From Lasiodiplodia sp. COLG20 (Eukaryota > Ascomycota > Dothideomycetes > Botryosphaeriales > Botryosphaeriaceae), in the NCBI GenBank assembly GCA_009801085.1, contig VNWV01000001.1, forward strand, positions 868,001-932,000: DNA of 64,000 nt, read 5' to 3'. Positions within the stretch are counted from its first letter, which is position 1, and the number at the start of each line of letters is the position of its first letter. Both the position numbers and the translations under genes were made by a program. Below the pieces are notes generated by a model, which was not told the DNA's origin, did no database searches, and saw only the letters and a program-made list of their open reading frames with translations. Shown here in pieces: positions 52,988-64,000 of this stretch.

Positions 52988-53906
52988 CTTCGCCGCAGTG
53001 CCCAAACGCAGGTTGAAAATTTTACGGCGGCAAAAATAGCGGAACGAGGACGGGTGTTTGCTCCACGGTGAAATTGATGAGGTTGAACTGAGGTTGAGAG
53101 AAAAGTGCAAGGCGAAACGACGAGGGCCTTTTAGGAACTAAGCTTTTGGGCTGTGGCAAGTCAAGTGCAGGACAAGTGAGTGGCTTGCAGACAAGAAGTC
53201 GCGATGACTCGGCAGCTCCACCCTGATAGTGGAGCCGTCCACAAAGGTGGTATGTAAGCGGGGAGAAGCATTTTGCCAACTGCGTTGGCCTCAACGAAGT
53301 GCTGCATCCCCAGCGTTGCAGCCAGCAAAAGACCAATCCGACGTCAGTCGCAGGTTCGTCAGCACATGGTGGTATCGCGGTGCTACCCGGCCCCACAGCG
53401 GATGCTGCCCGCGCTTGGAAAAAGGATTTTCATCAATTGGGATGACTGCAGCTGATTACGTAGTGGGAACAAGGCGCATGGGAACGCGTCCGAGCGGGGT
53501 GTAGCTGTTTGAGGCAATGCTTGTCTGGTTGGTGCGCTGCAAAAGAATCTGCCGGGCTCTGATTTGCGCGCGCGTACGTCATCCTGGAGAGATTTCACCC
53601 GCAGATAGCGGGGTCTCCACGATCTCCTTCCCGGCCGAGGGTGATTATATAGCCATGCACAAATCCGCTCCGATTCATGGCTTATCCGGCGATAGTCCAG
53701 CGCTTCAACACCTCGGGTCAATAAATAGGCCTACCTGCCCCCTTGCGGAGCATTCCAGGTTAGTTGCATTCTACTATAGTCGAGATCCACAAACATGCTC
53801 ACCATTTACCGAGCTCCGAAGAAGCCGGAATATTCTGGCATGGCATAACGATAGTAATGTGATTTCTTCAGAACACACTGCATCAATCACCTTCCTTGTT
53901 CGTACC
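52988..53906. promoter_or_regulatory. Divergent promoter, QutD-like permease / SDR
   Basis: 919 bp between the two starts. Open frames inside (such as the upstream extension of the SDR frame from 53517) look like leader sequence. No operator recognised. Confidence 0.35.
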
Positions 53907-54768
53907 ATGGCCGAAGTCACGGTGAACACTCCAACCCCCATCCGGGACCGATTCTTGAACAAAGTCTGCTTCATCACCGGGGGCGGCGGTGCCATAGGAT
54001 TATGCACTGCCATCCGCTTCGTGAAGGAAGGTGCTCGTGTTGTGCTCGTCGATGTCAGCCCTGAAACCCTGTCAGCTGCAGAAGAGCGCATCGCAGCAGC
54101 CTTGCCTTCGTCTGTGCAGCTTCAGGATCGACTCCTGGTTCTACAGGCAGACGTCACCAGTGAAGCAGATGTTGCAAAGACTTTCGAGGAAACGTTGCAG
54201 AAATGGGGCCGCCTCGACTGCGCCTTTCTCAACGTAGGTGTCAGTTACGCAGCCAAGAGCCTCTTCGACACGTCTGAAGAGGAATACGATCGCGTCATGC
54301 GTATCAACGTCAAGTCGGGTATGTCGACTTTTATCTATTCTAAAAGCGATACTAACGCCGCAAGCCTTTCTCACTCTCAAACATGCTGCCTCCGCAATGA
54401 AAGCGCAGTCTCCTTCCGGGGGAAGCATCATCCTCACTTCCTCAATTGCAGGTCTGCGTGGCAACCCGGGCCTGTCTGTGTATTCGACGAGCAAGTTTGC
54501 AGTCCGCGGCCTTGGCCTGTCCGCCGCTGCCGAGCTGGGACAGTACGGCATTCGCGTCAATACAATCCATCCGAGCGGCGTTGATACACCCATGTTCCGT
54601 CAAACATGGTCCAAGGAGAAGATTGAAGAGATCAAAAAGACTATACCTATGGGAAGAGTAGCTGAAGTCGAAGATATTGCTGGTGCGGTGACCTGGTTGG
54701 CTAGCGACGATGCCGGCTTCGTCAATGGAGCAATGATAAAAGTCGACGGGGGGGTTGTATCGTTCTGA
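53907..54768 (+). CDS. Short-chain dehydrogenase/reductase (classical SDR)
   Basis: NAD(P)-dependent oxidoreductase of unknown substrate. Exons 53907-54318 and 54365-54768 (intron 46 nt), 271 residues. Cofactor motif TGGGGAIG at 24-31, acidic residue in VLVDVS favouring NAD, NVGV replacing the usual NNAG, catalytic S164, Y177, K181 (LTSSIAG..SVYSTSK), and the C-terminal VNGAMIKVDGG. The start at 53907 follows GTACC; the frame is open further upstream without family similarity. Shares its promoter with a quinate-type permease, so it may act on the transported compound. Confidence 0.9.
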
Positions 54769-55529
54769 GAGCAGACTTGCCCAGAAACGCAAATGTAGTC
54801 TTACACCAAATAGCCCTGGAATTTTCCTGAAAATCGACAAAGATATGCGAGCAGAAAACAAAAGCACCGTGAACTCACAGCTTATTAAGCAACCATGCTG
54901 AGCCATCCCAGCCCAAAAAGGCAATTCGCCGGCGCTAGCTCAAAAAGAAAAATTTGCAACAAAACTACAAAACGTACAACAGCCGGGATTCCCCAATGGT
55001 CACCCACTTGAGTACTAATCGGCCGGTTCGCAGCTTAAGTACGGCTGAGCGGACGGGAAGCCCTGCATTCTGCGACCTATGGTCGTACGTGACAGTGAAG
55101 GCTGCAGATTTCAATTATCTCTTCCAGTCAATAGGCAGTCGCCTGGCCGTCTACTGGCAACCCAAGACCGGTCAGCATGCAAAGAAGAAACGTGACCTAT
55201 GTTTGTGTGTGGAAAGTCCAGTGCTCTGCGGCGAATAGTTATACGTTGTGAAAAAGGTTGAGATTTTCGTACCTGTAGACAGCTTAAAGGCTTCACCACC
55301 ACTTAGCGCCACGCCAGGCGCATTGTTTTACCAAATACAAAAGAAGCTACCCACCATCTTGCGATGGACAAGTAGTAAAAAAAATCGAAAGATTCCTTCT
55401 ATTGCCTAACATTGCAGCCTTGACAAAGACAGACGCCCACCTCTAGAAAATCGTCTATACCGCTACCATGTCCTCTACTCAACTCCCTCAAAACAGATGA
55501 ACACCCTACACCAGGGCAAAAAGAGATAA
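54769..55529. other. Intergenic between SDR gene and tRNA-Leu
   Basis: About 760 bp, no supportable gene. Presumed SDR 3' UTR and the tRNA 3' flank. Confidence 0.4.
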
Positions 55530-55628
55530 TGATGAGGACGAGACTCGAACTCGCGCGGGTTGCCCCACCAGGAATTGCTGTTAAGATACACCTTAACCTG
55601 GCGCCATAACCAACTCGGCCACCTCACC
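55530..55628 (-). tRNA. tRNA-Leu (anticodon AAG) with 17-nt intron, second copy
   Basis: The mature sequence is identical to the gene at 16821-16919; only the 17-nt intron differs (TGTATCTTAACAGCAAT here). The anticodon AAG is at 55592-55594 on the minus strand. Intron CTTAAC again pairs with the anticodon-loop GTTAAG. Internal boxes A and B are intact. Confidence 0.93.
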
Positions 55629-55838
55629 TATTCATTGACATCTCGCTGCCGTGGTCCCATCATATTCAGTAGAATGGATTCCGGCATCGTCAGGAATGCA
55701 AGTGAGGCAGAAGATGGAGGGTGGGTTGGATGTGTGGAATTTTTTTTTCTCCATGAGGTCCGTGGGTTCGGTTGGGAGCTAGATATCGGCTCTACTCTGA
55801 CGCCGCATCAGCTAATTGAGCCGCAATTCAGACATGTC

Positions 55839-57242
55839 CTATAACACAAAGCTCTTGCGTTGATGAACAAGTCTTCCCTTCACCCAGACAGCGGCAGTGT
55901 TCCGGTCGTCGCCATTGTAGGCCCACTTCCCGATACGGTCCTCCCAACTTTCCCAACCGTATATGTCCACTGGGGTGTCCAGCTCCTGCTCTCCATCGGC
56001 TGGAACAGCGGCGAGGCTGACAAGCTGTGCGTCCCAATCCATTCCCACTTCAAAAGCCCCAACGTGATCCTCCAAGCCAACGACTTTGGCACCACCGCGG
56101 GTAGCAAGGTAGAGCGCCTCTTCTGTTGCGAGCTTGGCGGCCTCGCCGTCTTCAAAGGAACGGTGTCGAGAGACGAGAATTGTCTGGCGAACAACCTCAA
56201 GAATGCTCGGGCTGTACCCGCCGCTGACGTCGGTCCCCAGGCCCATTGTGATGCCGCGGTCTAGCAGGTCGCGAACAGGGGCAGCTCCGGAAGTCAAGGC
56301 GGAGTTTGAAACAGGGCAGTGGGAAATCTTTGCGTCCCGTTGCTTGATCAAAACCTTCTCAGCCTCGGTAAGGTGAACGGCATGAGCAAGGATCATCTTC
56401 GAGTTCAGAAGGCCGGCTTTGTCGTACACGTCGGCGTAATGCTTGAAATCTGGGAAGAGGTCTTTCACCAACTGGATCTCGCCGATGTTCTCCGAAATGT
56501 GAGTCTGTGCCAGGATGCCGTGTTCTTTTTGGATTTCTGCCAGCTCACACATGGTGCTATGGTGGCAGCTGGGCGCAAAGCGCGGCGTGATGATGGGAGC
56601 GACGATACCCTTCCCGCCGTCAGCCCTCTTCACATAATCGACCACTTCCTTGCTCTTTCTGATTGTGTCCGCGGAACTTTCGTCACGGTACCATTTGGGG
56701 CTAAGGTCCGAGTCCATGCAAACGCGGCCGATGAAGGCACGTTGCCCCTTTTGCAGGCAGATGTCGGCCAGCAGGTTGGTGGCGGCAACGTCTATTGTTG
56801 CGTAGTAGGCGGCCGTGGTTGTGCCATGCGATAAAGTGCGCGCAACGCAGCGAGCGTAGATGCGCCGTGCTTTCTCCAGGTCGGAGAGGGAGGCTTCCAT
56901 GGGGAAAGTGTAGGTGTTCAGCCAGTCCAGGAGAGTCGACTTGCTCACGATGCCGGCATTTCCATACTGGGGGGCGTGGATATGGGTATCTATGAAGCCT
57001 GGGAAGAAGAAGCCTTTATCCTTCACCCTGACGACCTTTGCGCCTGTCCAGCCATGGTGTTGCTTGAAGATGAGATCCAGATCCTCAGCGCCGCGCTCGA
57101 TGAAGGCAATCTTCCCCCGTTCGTCCACGCCGATAGCACCCTTTTCACAAATGTCCAGCTCCTGCAATGATTTACAATGCACAAAGGCGCCGACATAGAT
57201 GGTCTTCCCAAGGAGGTGTGCCGAGATAGGTAATTCGCCCAT
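55839..57242 (-). CDS. Guanine deaminase
   Basis: Zinc amidohydrolase converting guanine to xanthine in purine salvage and nitrogen use. Single exon of 467 residues from the Met at 57242 (MGELPISAHLLGKTIYVGAF). An in-frame Met at 57341 would add a hydrophobic leader that does not fit a cytosolic enzyme. Metal and active-site motifs: H87 and H89 (DTHIHAPQYGN), QTHISEN, ILAHAVHL, SHCPVSN, LGTDVSGG. The segment TFPMEASLSDLEKA..HGTTTAAYYATI is typical of guanine deaminases rather than other amidohydrolases. Divergent from the kinase-like gene with 656 bp between starts. Confidence 0.95.
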   Translation of the reverse strand: MGELPISAHLLGKTIYVGAFVHCKSLQELDICEKGAIGVDERGKIAFIERGAEDLDLIFKQHHGWTGAKVVRVKDKGFFFPGFIDTHIHAPQYGNAGIVSKSTLLDWLNTYTFPMEASLSDLEKARRIYARCVARTLSHGTTTAAYYATIDVAATNLLADICLQKGQRAFIGRVCMDSDLSPKWYRDESSADTIRKSKEVVDYVKRADGGKGIVAPIITPRFAPSCHHSTMCELAEIQKEHGILAQTHISENIGEIQLVKDLFPDFKHYADVYDKAGLLNSKMILAHAVHLTEAEKVLIKQRDAKISHCPVSNSALTSGAAPVRDLLDRGITMGLGTDVSGGYSPSILEVVRQTILVSRHRSFEDGEAAKLATEEALYLATRGGAKVVGLEDHVGAFEVGMDWDAQLVSLAAVPADGEQELDTPVDIYGWESWEDRIGKWAYNGDDRNTAAVWVKGRLVHQRKSFVL

Positions 57243-57898
57243 TGTGAAAAGGCAAGGTGGCGAAAAGAAGCAAACGAAGGCGAAGAAGGGACGGGGGGCA
57301 GATGCGAGCCGAAGAAGAAGAAACAAGCCAAAAGCGCGCAAATGGAGCGGCGAGTTGGGGGGTTTAGTCTTTATAGGAAGGTTATCTGGAGTCTGGGGCC
57401 CCTGTACTTGGCGGAGAGAGCGGGCCGCGGCTGGGCAACTACGGCCACCTCCGCTCTCCGTCTATCAGCTGCAGAGCGCCGCCGGCCCGCCTGCCTCATG
57501 AGCACTCCAACCTCTGAGCACTAGAGCTCAGCCCTAGCCAGGCTGAATGCGATGAGCACGGCGTGAGTGACACGAACCACGCTGCTCGCATAGTTGCGGG
57601 TCAGCTCCGGCTTACCTTCGTCGGCCTTGCGGAACGGCTCGCACGGAAACTGAAAACGGCAAACAGCAGCTCGACTGCGGATGCAGGCAGGGCGCCGCTC
57701 ATGGCTGAGAGAGGCTCGTCATTGATGGAAGAACGAGCCATGGATGATGGTTGTGGTACCTATATGAAGTACCCCGCGGTCGGCGGCGATAAGGCGCCGA
57801 TTGCACCTTCGCGCTGCTGACTTCTGCCATTGCGCGACCAAGCAGCTCCGTCACACGCAGCCTCGCCATGACACTTCTCCTCCTCCTTCACCAGTACC
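57243..57898. promoter_or_regulatory. Divergent promoter, guanine deaminase / lipid kinase-like
   Basis: 656 bp, GC-rich, with GATA cores scattered (for example GGCGATAAGG near 57785) that would suit nitrogen control of guanine deaminase. GATA cores are too short to be conclusive. Confidence 0.35.
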
Positions 57899-59191
57899 AT
57901 GGCCTCCCCGCAGTCCAAAGGTGAAGCCTCCTCCTTCGGCCAGATTCCCACCGCGAACCTCATCGGCTGCGTGAAATCTGCCAACGGCTTCACCCTCCTC
58001 CATGTAGAACCGGACTCCGAAACTCCCTCGTTCAAGGCCTCGCCCGCCGAGACGCTGCCGCCTGACTTCGCTGACCGCTACCTCATCCGCCGGCCGAACG
58101 ACGCCCACGTCCACGTTATCATCTCCGTCCTGTCTGGCAGCTGCCTCGCCGAGAGCTTCTACCAGAAGGCTCTCGAGCCTCTTCTCGATGCCGTCGGACT
58201 GCAGCAGAGCGCCGATTACACCGTTCACCGTACCACATCTGCAACTACTGTCTTCGAGCTCACGCGCGACATATTCCTGCCTCGGGCAAACAGTGGCGCA
58301 CACCAACGAATAATACTGCTTTCAGGCGATGGCGGCGTCGTCGATGTTGTGAACGGGTTGCTCTCGGGCTCAAGGACCGCCTCATTCGTTGCGCCGTCCA
58401 TTGCCCTTGTTCCCATGGGCACAGGAAATGCGCTTGCCCACTCCTCGGGCATCACAGCCGACAACACAATGGGTCTAGCTACGCTTGCGCGCGGATCGCC
58501 GGTGAGGCTGCCTCTGCTCAAAGCGCGCTTCTCACCTGGCGCCCGGCTCCTGGTTGAGGAGGGCAGCAAGAAAGAAGCGCTGCCGCAGACCACGAGCGAG
58601 AGCTCTGAGCCTGTAATGTACGGCGCCGTCGTTTGCAGCTGGGGCATGCATGCGGGTCTGGTGGCCGACAGCGACACGACCGAATACCGCAAGTACGGCG
58701 TAGAGAGGTTCAAGATGGCTGCCAAAGAAGCGCTGTACCCAGCCGGCGGCTCCGAGCCTCATAGATACCACGCAAAGATATCGATGTTGCGCAACAAGCA
58801 CGAGCAGGCTATCTGGGAGGCAGTCGGCCGACAGGAACACGCCTATGTGCTCGCGACGCTGGTGTCGAACCTGGAAAAGACATTTAACATATCGCCGCAC
58901 ACGCAACCGCTGGACGGCCATCTCCGTCTTGTGCACTTTGGGCCAATGCCGAGCGACGAAATAATGCGCGTCATGGGGCTGGCGTATCAGAAAGGCAAGC
59001 ATGTGGACGAGCCCGCAGTGGACTACGACGACATTGAGGGCGTCCGCATTGAGTTCATAGAGAGCGAGGACCGATGGCGGCGAGTGTGCGTGGATGGCAA
59101 GATTGTGCTGGTTGAGGAGGGGGGCTGGGTGGAAGCGCGCCGGGTGGAAAGCGAACAGGAGCAGGTGGTAGAGCTCGTATGCCTGCGCTGA
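57899..59191 (+). CDS. Diacylglycerol/sphingoid-base kinase catalytic-domain protein
   Basis: Single exon, 430 residues. Contains the lipid-kinase nucleotide motifs SGDGGVVDVVNGLL (from residue 142, the SGDG variant of GGDGT) and VPMGTGNALAHSSG, followed by the C-terminal beta-sandwich region (WGMHAGLVADSD; FGPMPSDEIMRVM). This matches the LCB5/DGK fold; it is shorter than typical sphingosine kinases and has no membrane anchor. The lipid phosphorylated is not clear from sequence. The ATG at 57899 follows CAGTACC. Confidence 0.85.
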   Translation: MASPQSKGEASSFGQIPTANLIGCVKSANGFTLLHVEPDSETPSFKASPAETLPPDFADRYLIRRPNDAHVHVIISVLSGSCLAESFYQKALEPLLDAVGLQQSADYTVHRTTSATTVFELTRDIFLPRANSGAHQRIILLSGDGGVVDVVNGLLSGSRTASFVAPSIALVPMGTGNALAHSSGITADNTMGLATLARGSPVRLPLLKARFSPGARLLVEEGSKKEALPQTTSESSEPVMYGAVVCSWGMHAGLVADSDTTEYRKYGVERFKMAAKEALYPAGGSEPHRYHAKISMLRNKHEQAIWEAVGRQEHAYVLATLVSNLEKTFNISPHTQPLDGHLRLVHFGPMPSDEIMRVMGLAYQKGKHVDEPAVDYDDIEGVRIEFIESEDRWRRVCVDGKIVLVEEGGWVEARRVESEQEQVVELVCLR

Positions 59192-59526
59192 GAGTAGATG
59201 AATCGATGCTTGGCTCCGACATGTGCAGGGCGACGCGCTGAGTCGCGCGCGTACGCGCGTGTGACGCAATCGAGCATAGGACACACGGAGCGCGTGACGG
59301 GGGCTGCGGCAACCGCAAAGCGGCTCTCATTGTGTAGGGAGTTGCAGCTGCTGACGACTGATGAGGCCTGCGAACACCAGGCCCCGCGCGCATCCGCTCC
59401 TGTCTACTGCGGACAGCCTCGCGCCTCGGTGATGCTGCGGCCCATGTGCTGGCTATCATCTGCACCCGACCGCCACCCAAGCCCGCAGCCCACATTTTCG
59501 ACGATCCTTCGGTGTTTTAATTGTGA
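59192..59526. other. Intergenic, promoter of the DUF676 gene
   Basis: 335 bp, GC-rich; no recognised motif. Confidence 0.35.
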
Positions 59527-62500
59527 ATGCTGCTCCAACCCCGAACCTACCAGCTTGCCCAGGTCCCCGACCGCAACACGTCCCAACCAGCCTCGCCCTT
59601 CCTCCAGTGGACGACGTCGAGGAAGGACAGGCTGCTCCACGAGCGCACCGCGCGCAGCATGTTGCTCGTCCACCAAGCGGGCAGTGTCAAAGTGGGCGAG
59701 ATAGTCCGGTGCGGCCATCCCCAGCCCTCTCCTCGATGCGGCACTAACCGCCCGCTGCAGCTACACCCTCACCTATACCCCAGTAAACGACCGCATCCTC
59801 CCAAGCCCCACTCACCTCCACCTCAAGATCAAGAACTCGTCCGCAATCCCGCTGCGCGCCGCCTACCTCCACGGGCCCTACACTCTCCATGTCGCCGCAT
59901 ACCCCTCGACCTTCAATCCGAACCACAAAGTCGAGAACCCGAAGAAGGAGGGCATCCCGGACTTCGAGCCCAACCTCAAGGCCGGCGGCTCCTGGGGCAC
60001 GCGCCTGCTCGTGCCCGACCACATCCGTGAGTCTGGCAGCGTGCAGCGCGGCGCCGATGGCGAGCCCCGGAGCGTCACCTGGATCATAGAAATCACTTCG
60101 CAGATCCTCTTCTCCAACAGCGCATCTGTGAGCTTCGAGCTACTGGTCGGCCGAGACGAGCGGAGTCTGGACTATGGATTCGCCGCCGTTGCGGGACAAG
60201 GCCAAGGTGGCCCGGGTCAGGTTGAGGATCACCAGCAGGGCAAAAGGCACGAGGGGCGCCATCCGGCCCAGCCGAAGGGCGTCTATTCCAGAGCCATCCG
60301 TTTGGTTGTCGATGACACGACTAGCCTGTGGGACAAGCCGGCGCTGCCGGAATGGGAGTGTGACAGCGGCAAGTCTCGGACCTCGAGGGACGGAAGTGAC
60401 ATCCATCCGAAAGATGCGATCAAGGTGAAGAGGCAGCAGAACATCCATGTCGTCATCGTCACCCATGGTTTGCACAGTAACCTGGGGGCGGACATGCTCT
60501 ACCTGAAGGAGAGCATTGATGCCGCTGCGAAACAAGCAAGGGAAGAGGCGCGCAACCGGAGGAGAGCGGCTCGAAAAGGCGACTCATCCAAAGCATCCCC
60601 AACTCCCGGGACCCAGGCAGATGGAGGCGATCTGCAAGACAGCTCGACTGCCCCTCTTTCTGGCGGCCAGGAAGATCTTCCCGAGGAGAGCGCTGAAGAT
60701 GACGACCCTGATGAGGAACAAGTTGTTGTTCGAGGATTTGCTGGCAATGCCGTTCGTACGGAGCGGGGTATTCAGTATCTGGGCAAAAGGCTTGCTAAAT
60801 ACGTTCTGGGCCTAACATACCCGGACCAGCCCTATCTCCCTGTGAAGAAGAGTATGAAGCACAAGATGTCCAGCACGTTCTCGGCCTCGAAGGCTCCGGC
60901 TGACGAGGGCATACCAGCACACTCCGGGAGCACTGTACACCATCAACATCATCATCCCAAGCATGACGACCGAGCTTACAAGTTCACAAGTATCAGTTTC
61001 GTCGGGCACTCTCTCGGAGGTCTCGTGCAAACCTATGCTATAGCATATATACACAAACATTCTCCCGAATTCTTCCATAACATCAAGCCTGTCAACTTCA
61101 TCTGTATGGCTTCGCCGCTACTAGGACTGAGCAATGAGAATCCAATGTACGTCAAATTCGCTCTCGACTTTGGCCTTGTTGGCCGCACGGGACAAGACCT
61201 GGGTCTCACTTGGAGGGCTCCAACTATTGCCCGAGGTAGCTGGGCGGCCATGGTCAGCGGTTTTGGTACCGCCCAGAAGGAGACAAAACCCGAGGACCCC
61301 GGTGCCAAACCTTTGTTGCGCATTCTTCCTACTGGCCCCGCCCATCAGGTTCTGAGGATGTTTCGGAATCGCACTGTATATTCAAACGTTGTGAATGACG
61401 GGATAGTCCCTCTACGGACAAGCTGCCTGCTCTTCCTTGACTGGAAAGGTCTTGGCAGGGTGGAGAAGGCTAGAAGAGAAAATGGCCTGGTCGGCACACT
61501 GGCAAGCTGGGGTTTCGCAGAGTTGACTGGCCAGAACTCGTCCCCAAATCCGTCAAGATTGGCATTCGACCGGGACGAGGACGACAGCGGAACCAGCACT
61601 CCGATTGGTGGTACCAACGACGCGACTGTGCCGCAACCCGCCGAAGATGCTGTCAACCAAGACCAGACGGCGACTACTACTGGCGAACCGCAGGCAAACC
61701 AGTTCTTGTCCGAACAACAGATGCAAGCTGTTCAAGAGGCAACCTCACCCTCATCACCTCGCAAAGCAAGTGCACCTACTAGCACTTCAACAACGAAGAA
61801 TCCTGGCGCGTCGAACCCTTTTAGTGGATTCATAAGCTATCTTAAAGGCGCGACTACGACACCGAAGGATAAGAAAATGTTCAAGAGAAGCCAGACGGTA
61901 CAACAGATACCAGAATCAAGCTCGACTTTGGACACGGCGGAATCATCGCAGCCTTCACATGGGCGGCCTCTTGCGTCCAGAGGGGACTCCACTATCAACA
62001 ACGAGCTTGCTCCTCCCAAAACCACCATCTTTGAATCAGCCGGTGATATTCTTAACCCCCCAATCCCACCGATTGACTGGATAATCGATCCTTCTACCCG
62101 CTCTCGGACCATCTTCCACGACCGTATCTATCATCCGGAGGACATCCCCGCTCCTCCAGTGAAGAGGCCCAAGGGTTTAGCACGGTCCTTTTCCTCCGAC
62201 CACAGCATCACCAGTGTTTCGACAACCGATTCGACCGAATCAAGCAGTGGGATGCGGGTGGAAGAGAAGATTGCACGGTCATACCACAAAGATCTCTCGT
62301 GGCGCAAGGTGCTCGTACGGCTGGAGCCTGATGCACACAACAATATTGTGGTACGGCGGATGTTTGCAAATGCATATGGGTGGCCTGTTATCAAGCATTT
62401 GTGTGATACTCATTTTGCAGATACTTATGCCGCACGCACACGCGACGAGAGAGAACCTGCCATTGATCGAGCACAGCGGACAACTGCTGTCATCACTTCA

Positions 62501-63304
62501 GACGGGGAGGAAGTGGAGGGTCAGCGCGCCAAGGGACCCCCACCTGTCTCGCCTTCGGAAATGCGTGAAGCTTCTGATGAGCTTGCTCCCTTACGGGACG
62601 ACAGCATTGCGAGTGAGGGCGCTGGTAGTTCTAGCCAGCATCACCACGACCATTTGCATTCGTCCCACACCGGTGGCAAGACTCTGCGTCGAGAGGACAG
62701 CTCGCTTTGGGACGACACTTACTTCGAGGGCACCGAAGACGAGTCGGACGACGTCGACGACGACGAGGCGCAGGACAATCGAGGCTACTTCCAGCGCTTC
62801 CTCTCGCCAGCGCCGCAAGGCAAGAACCGGAAGAAGCCAGCACCCACCAGTGCCCCGGAGCCAGCCAGAAGAAACAGCGAAGACCGTTCTCAAGCGGGGA
62901 CGAGCTCTGCCGACATCGCAAACTTCCTGGGAGCAAAGGCGCCGGCCTCCGAAGTCGTCGTTGAGGGGCACAGGGGACTCAGTCCGGTTATCACTCCGAA
63001 GGAGAGGCCCATGAGCTCGGGGTCTGTGGACAAAGGAAAGATCGCTGCAACCGGTCCTTCTACAAATTCGGCACCTCATCCGGAAGACGTGCCATTGCCA
63101 AGCCCATCTGGGACCACGATCGCCCCAGGTGTAGTTGCGGAAGTAGGATTGCGGAAAAGCATTGAGGAGCAGATGGGCAGCCCAACAGCAGCAGGAGTAG
63201 ACAGACGCGGTAGTGATGCAGCAGGAACTGCCAGTGTTACAGAAGAAGTCGCAAAGGCGTTGGTTGTCGCCGGATCTTCCGAACAATCGCAGCAACAGTC
63301 ATGA
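59527..63304 (+). CDS. DUF676 putative lipase/serine esterase (ROG1-like), large
   Basis: Two exons, 59527-59708 and 59761-63304 (intron 52 nt with branch ACTAAC), 1241 residues. N-terminal beta-rich domain (VGEIVRYTLTYTPVNDRILP, HLKIKNSSAIPLRAAYLHGPY). The alpha/beta-hydrolase part has THGLHSNLGADMLYLKESID and the nucleophile elbow GHSLGG with Ser478. A catalytic-His region occurs near YSNVVNDGIVPLRTSCLLFLDW. The C-terminal half is Ser/Pro/Glu-rich and disordered, with an acidic block EGTEDESDDVDDDEAQD. Yeast relatives act on monoacylglycerol or remodelled phospholipids; the substrate here is unknown. The length matches filamentous-fungal members. Confidence 0.9.
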
Positions 63305-63742
63305 TGATATACGGGCGGGCACTTTGGCTTCAATTTTCATTCGTTCCCTGTTTTTGTACGTGCGCTTGATACCAAGGCTAGGGCGGGCTGGTACTAAGAA
63401 TAAGGGGCAATCATTCGGGCGTTATGTATGCACGTATTCTAGAGAAGACGGGTAAACGTAAGAGCAACTGGTTTTTTAGTGGATCTAAGTAAATTTTGAT
63501 AATGAATTCTCCCGCCCAGATTGTAGTGTCTTAATACAGATTTCTGAGACATGTACAGTGATTCAAGAAATAACGCCGGAAACGTAGCTGTGAAGGTCGT
63601 CTTGCCTTCAATAGCTGAGATATCATCCTGCCACCCAAACAACCAAAAGATCAACACAACGCTTGATACGCTTGCCGCCTAACCAGGACATTCAAATCTA
63701 CGCTGGCTGTTGCAAATGCGGCATAATACCACTGAACCTGGC
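63305..63742. other. Intergenic between convergent genes
   Basis: 438 bp of presumed 3' UTRs; no feature recognised. Confidence 0.4.
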
Positions 63743-64000
63743 TCAACGCTTCGAGTCTTCTGACATGGACGATGCGGTCCCGGGTCTGCCGTCGATGCTG
63801 TTTCTCCGACCCCAATTGCGAGGCTGCCTCTTGAGAAAGGCGCCAACGGAGCCGAGGTAACCTTCGTGTCTTAGGAAGTAAGCCTGCTTTTCACCCTTGG
63901 ACCAGAACTTGATGGCGTAGGACAGGGTGTGCATGGTTTGGGGGTGACCGCCGATGAACGATCCGCCGAAGTAGATGTGCTCCAGGTTGTGCTTTTCAGC
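63743..64000 (-). CDS. Pantothenate kinase (eukaryotic type II), 3' end only
   Basis: First enzyme of coenzyme A synthesis. The last 85 codons are in the window, running off the right edge; stop at 63743-63745. The tail [18 protein letters not shown] then [30 protein letters not shown] is diagnostic of eukaryotic pantothenate kinases. A short Arg/Ser-rich extension ([19 protein letters not shown]) follows. Confidence 0.92.
   Translation of the reverse strand, partial: AEKHNLEHIYFGGSFIGGHPQTMHTLSYAIKFWSKGEKQAYFLRHEGYLGSVGAFLKRQPRNWGRRNSIDGRPGTASSMSEDSKR

Overview
The window is nuclear DNA from a filamentous ascomycete (Pezizomycotina, probably a dothideomycete-type genome; I cannot name the species). 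The evidence is short 45-70 nt introns with GTRNGY donors and CTRAY branch points, a complete quinate-utilisation (qut) gene cluster, a betaine-lipid synthase, intron-bearing tRNA-Leu genes, and a long AT-rich block with the signature of repeat-induced point mutation (RIP).

Left arm (1-18.2 kb), mainly housekeeping genes: the 3' part of eIF4G (+), a small Gly/Thr-rich protein (+), mitochondrial enoyl-CoA hydratase (-), RER1 (+), betaine lipid synthase BTA1 (+), a possible tiny four-exon gene (+), 26S proteasome subunit RPT5 (-), trimethyllysine dioxygenase (-), a tRNA-Leu(AAG) (+) and an intradiol (hydroxyquinol/catechol-type) dioxygenase (-).

Transposon nest (18.2-29.9 kb): a CACTA-type DNA transposon has 13-bp CACTAGGGTACCC inverted ends and a CTG target duplication. 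It carries a minus-strand relic gene of roughly 1300 codons. That gene is split by a complete Ty3/Gypsy chromovirus with two 426-bp LTRs, an ATAGC target duplication, zinc knuckle, RT, integrase and chromodomain. The interior is RIP-mutated almost to saturation: CA and TG are nearly absent, and most former Trp and Gln codons are stops.

Qut cluster (29.9-48.1 kb): eight genes lie in four divergent pairs, qutE/qutG, qutB/qutD, qutH/qutC and qutA/qutR. Together they take up quinate (QutD), oxidise it to 3-dehydroquinate (QutB), dehydrate it to dehydroshikimate (QutE) and on to protocatechuate (QutC), under an activator (QutA) and an AROM-derived repressor (QutR). QutG and QutH are conserved cluster members of unclear role. 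If the transposon is subtracted, the ring-cleaving dioxygenase lies only about 255 bp downstream of qutE in the same orientation, so it was probably the edge gene of the cluster.

Right arm (48.4-64 kb): a zinc-cluster transcription factor (+), a second QutD-like sugar/quinate permease (-), an SDR oxidoreductase (+), a second tRNA-Leu(AAG) (-), guanine deaminase (-), a lipid/diacylglycerol-kinase-type protein (+), a large DUF676 lipase-like protein (+) and the 3' end of a pantothenate kinase (-). The qutD-hydride region (36.5-38.5 kb) and 50.9 kb contain short hairpin (MITE-like) elements of one family.

Exon boundaries were read by eye from splice signals and reading-phase consistency. Nothing was searched against a database.
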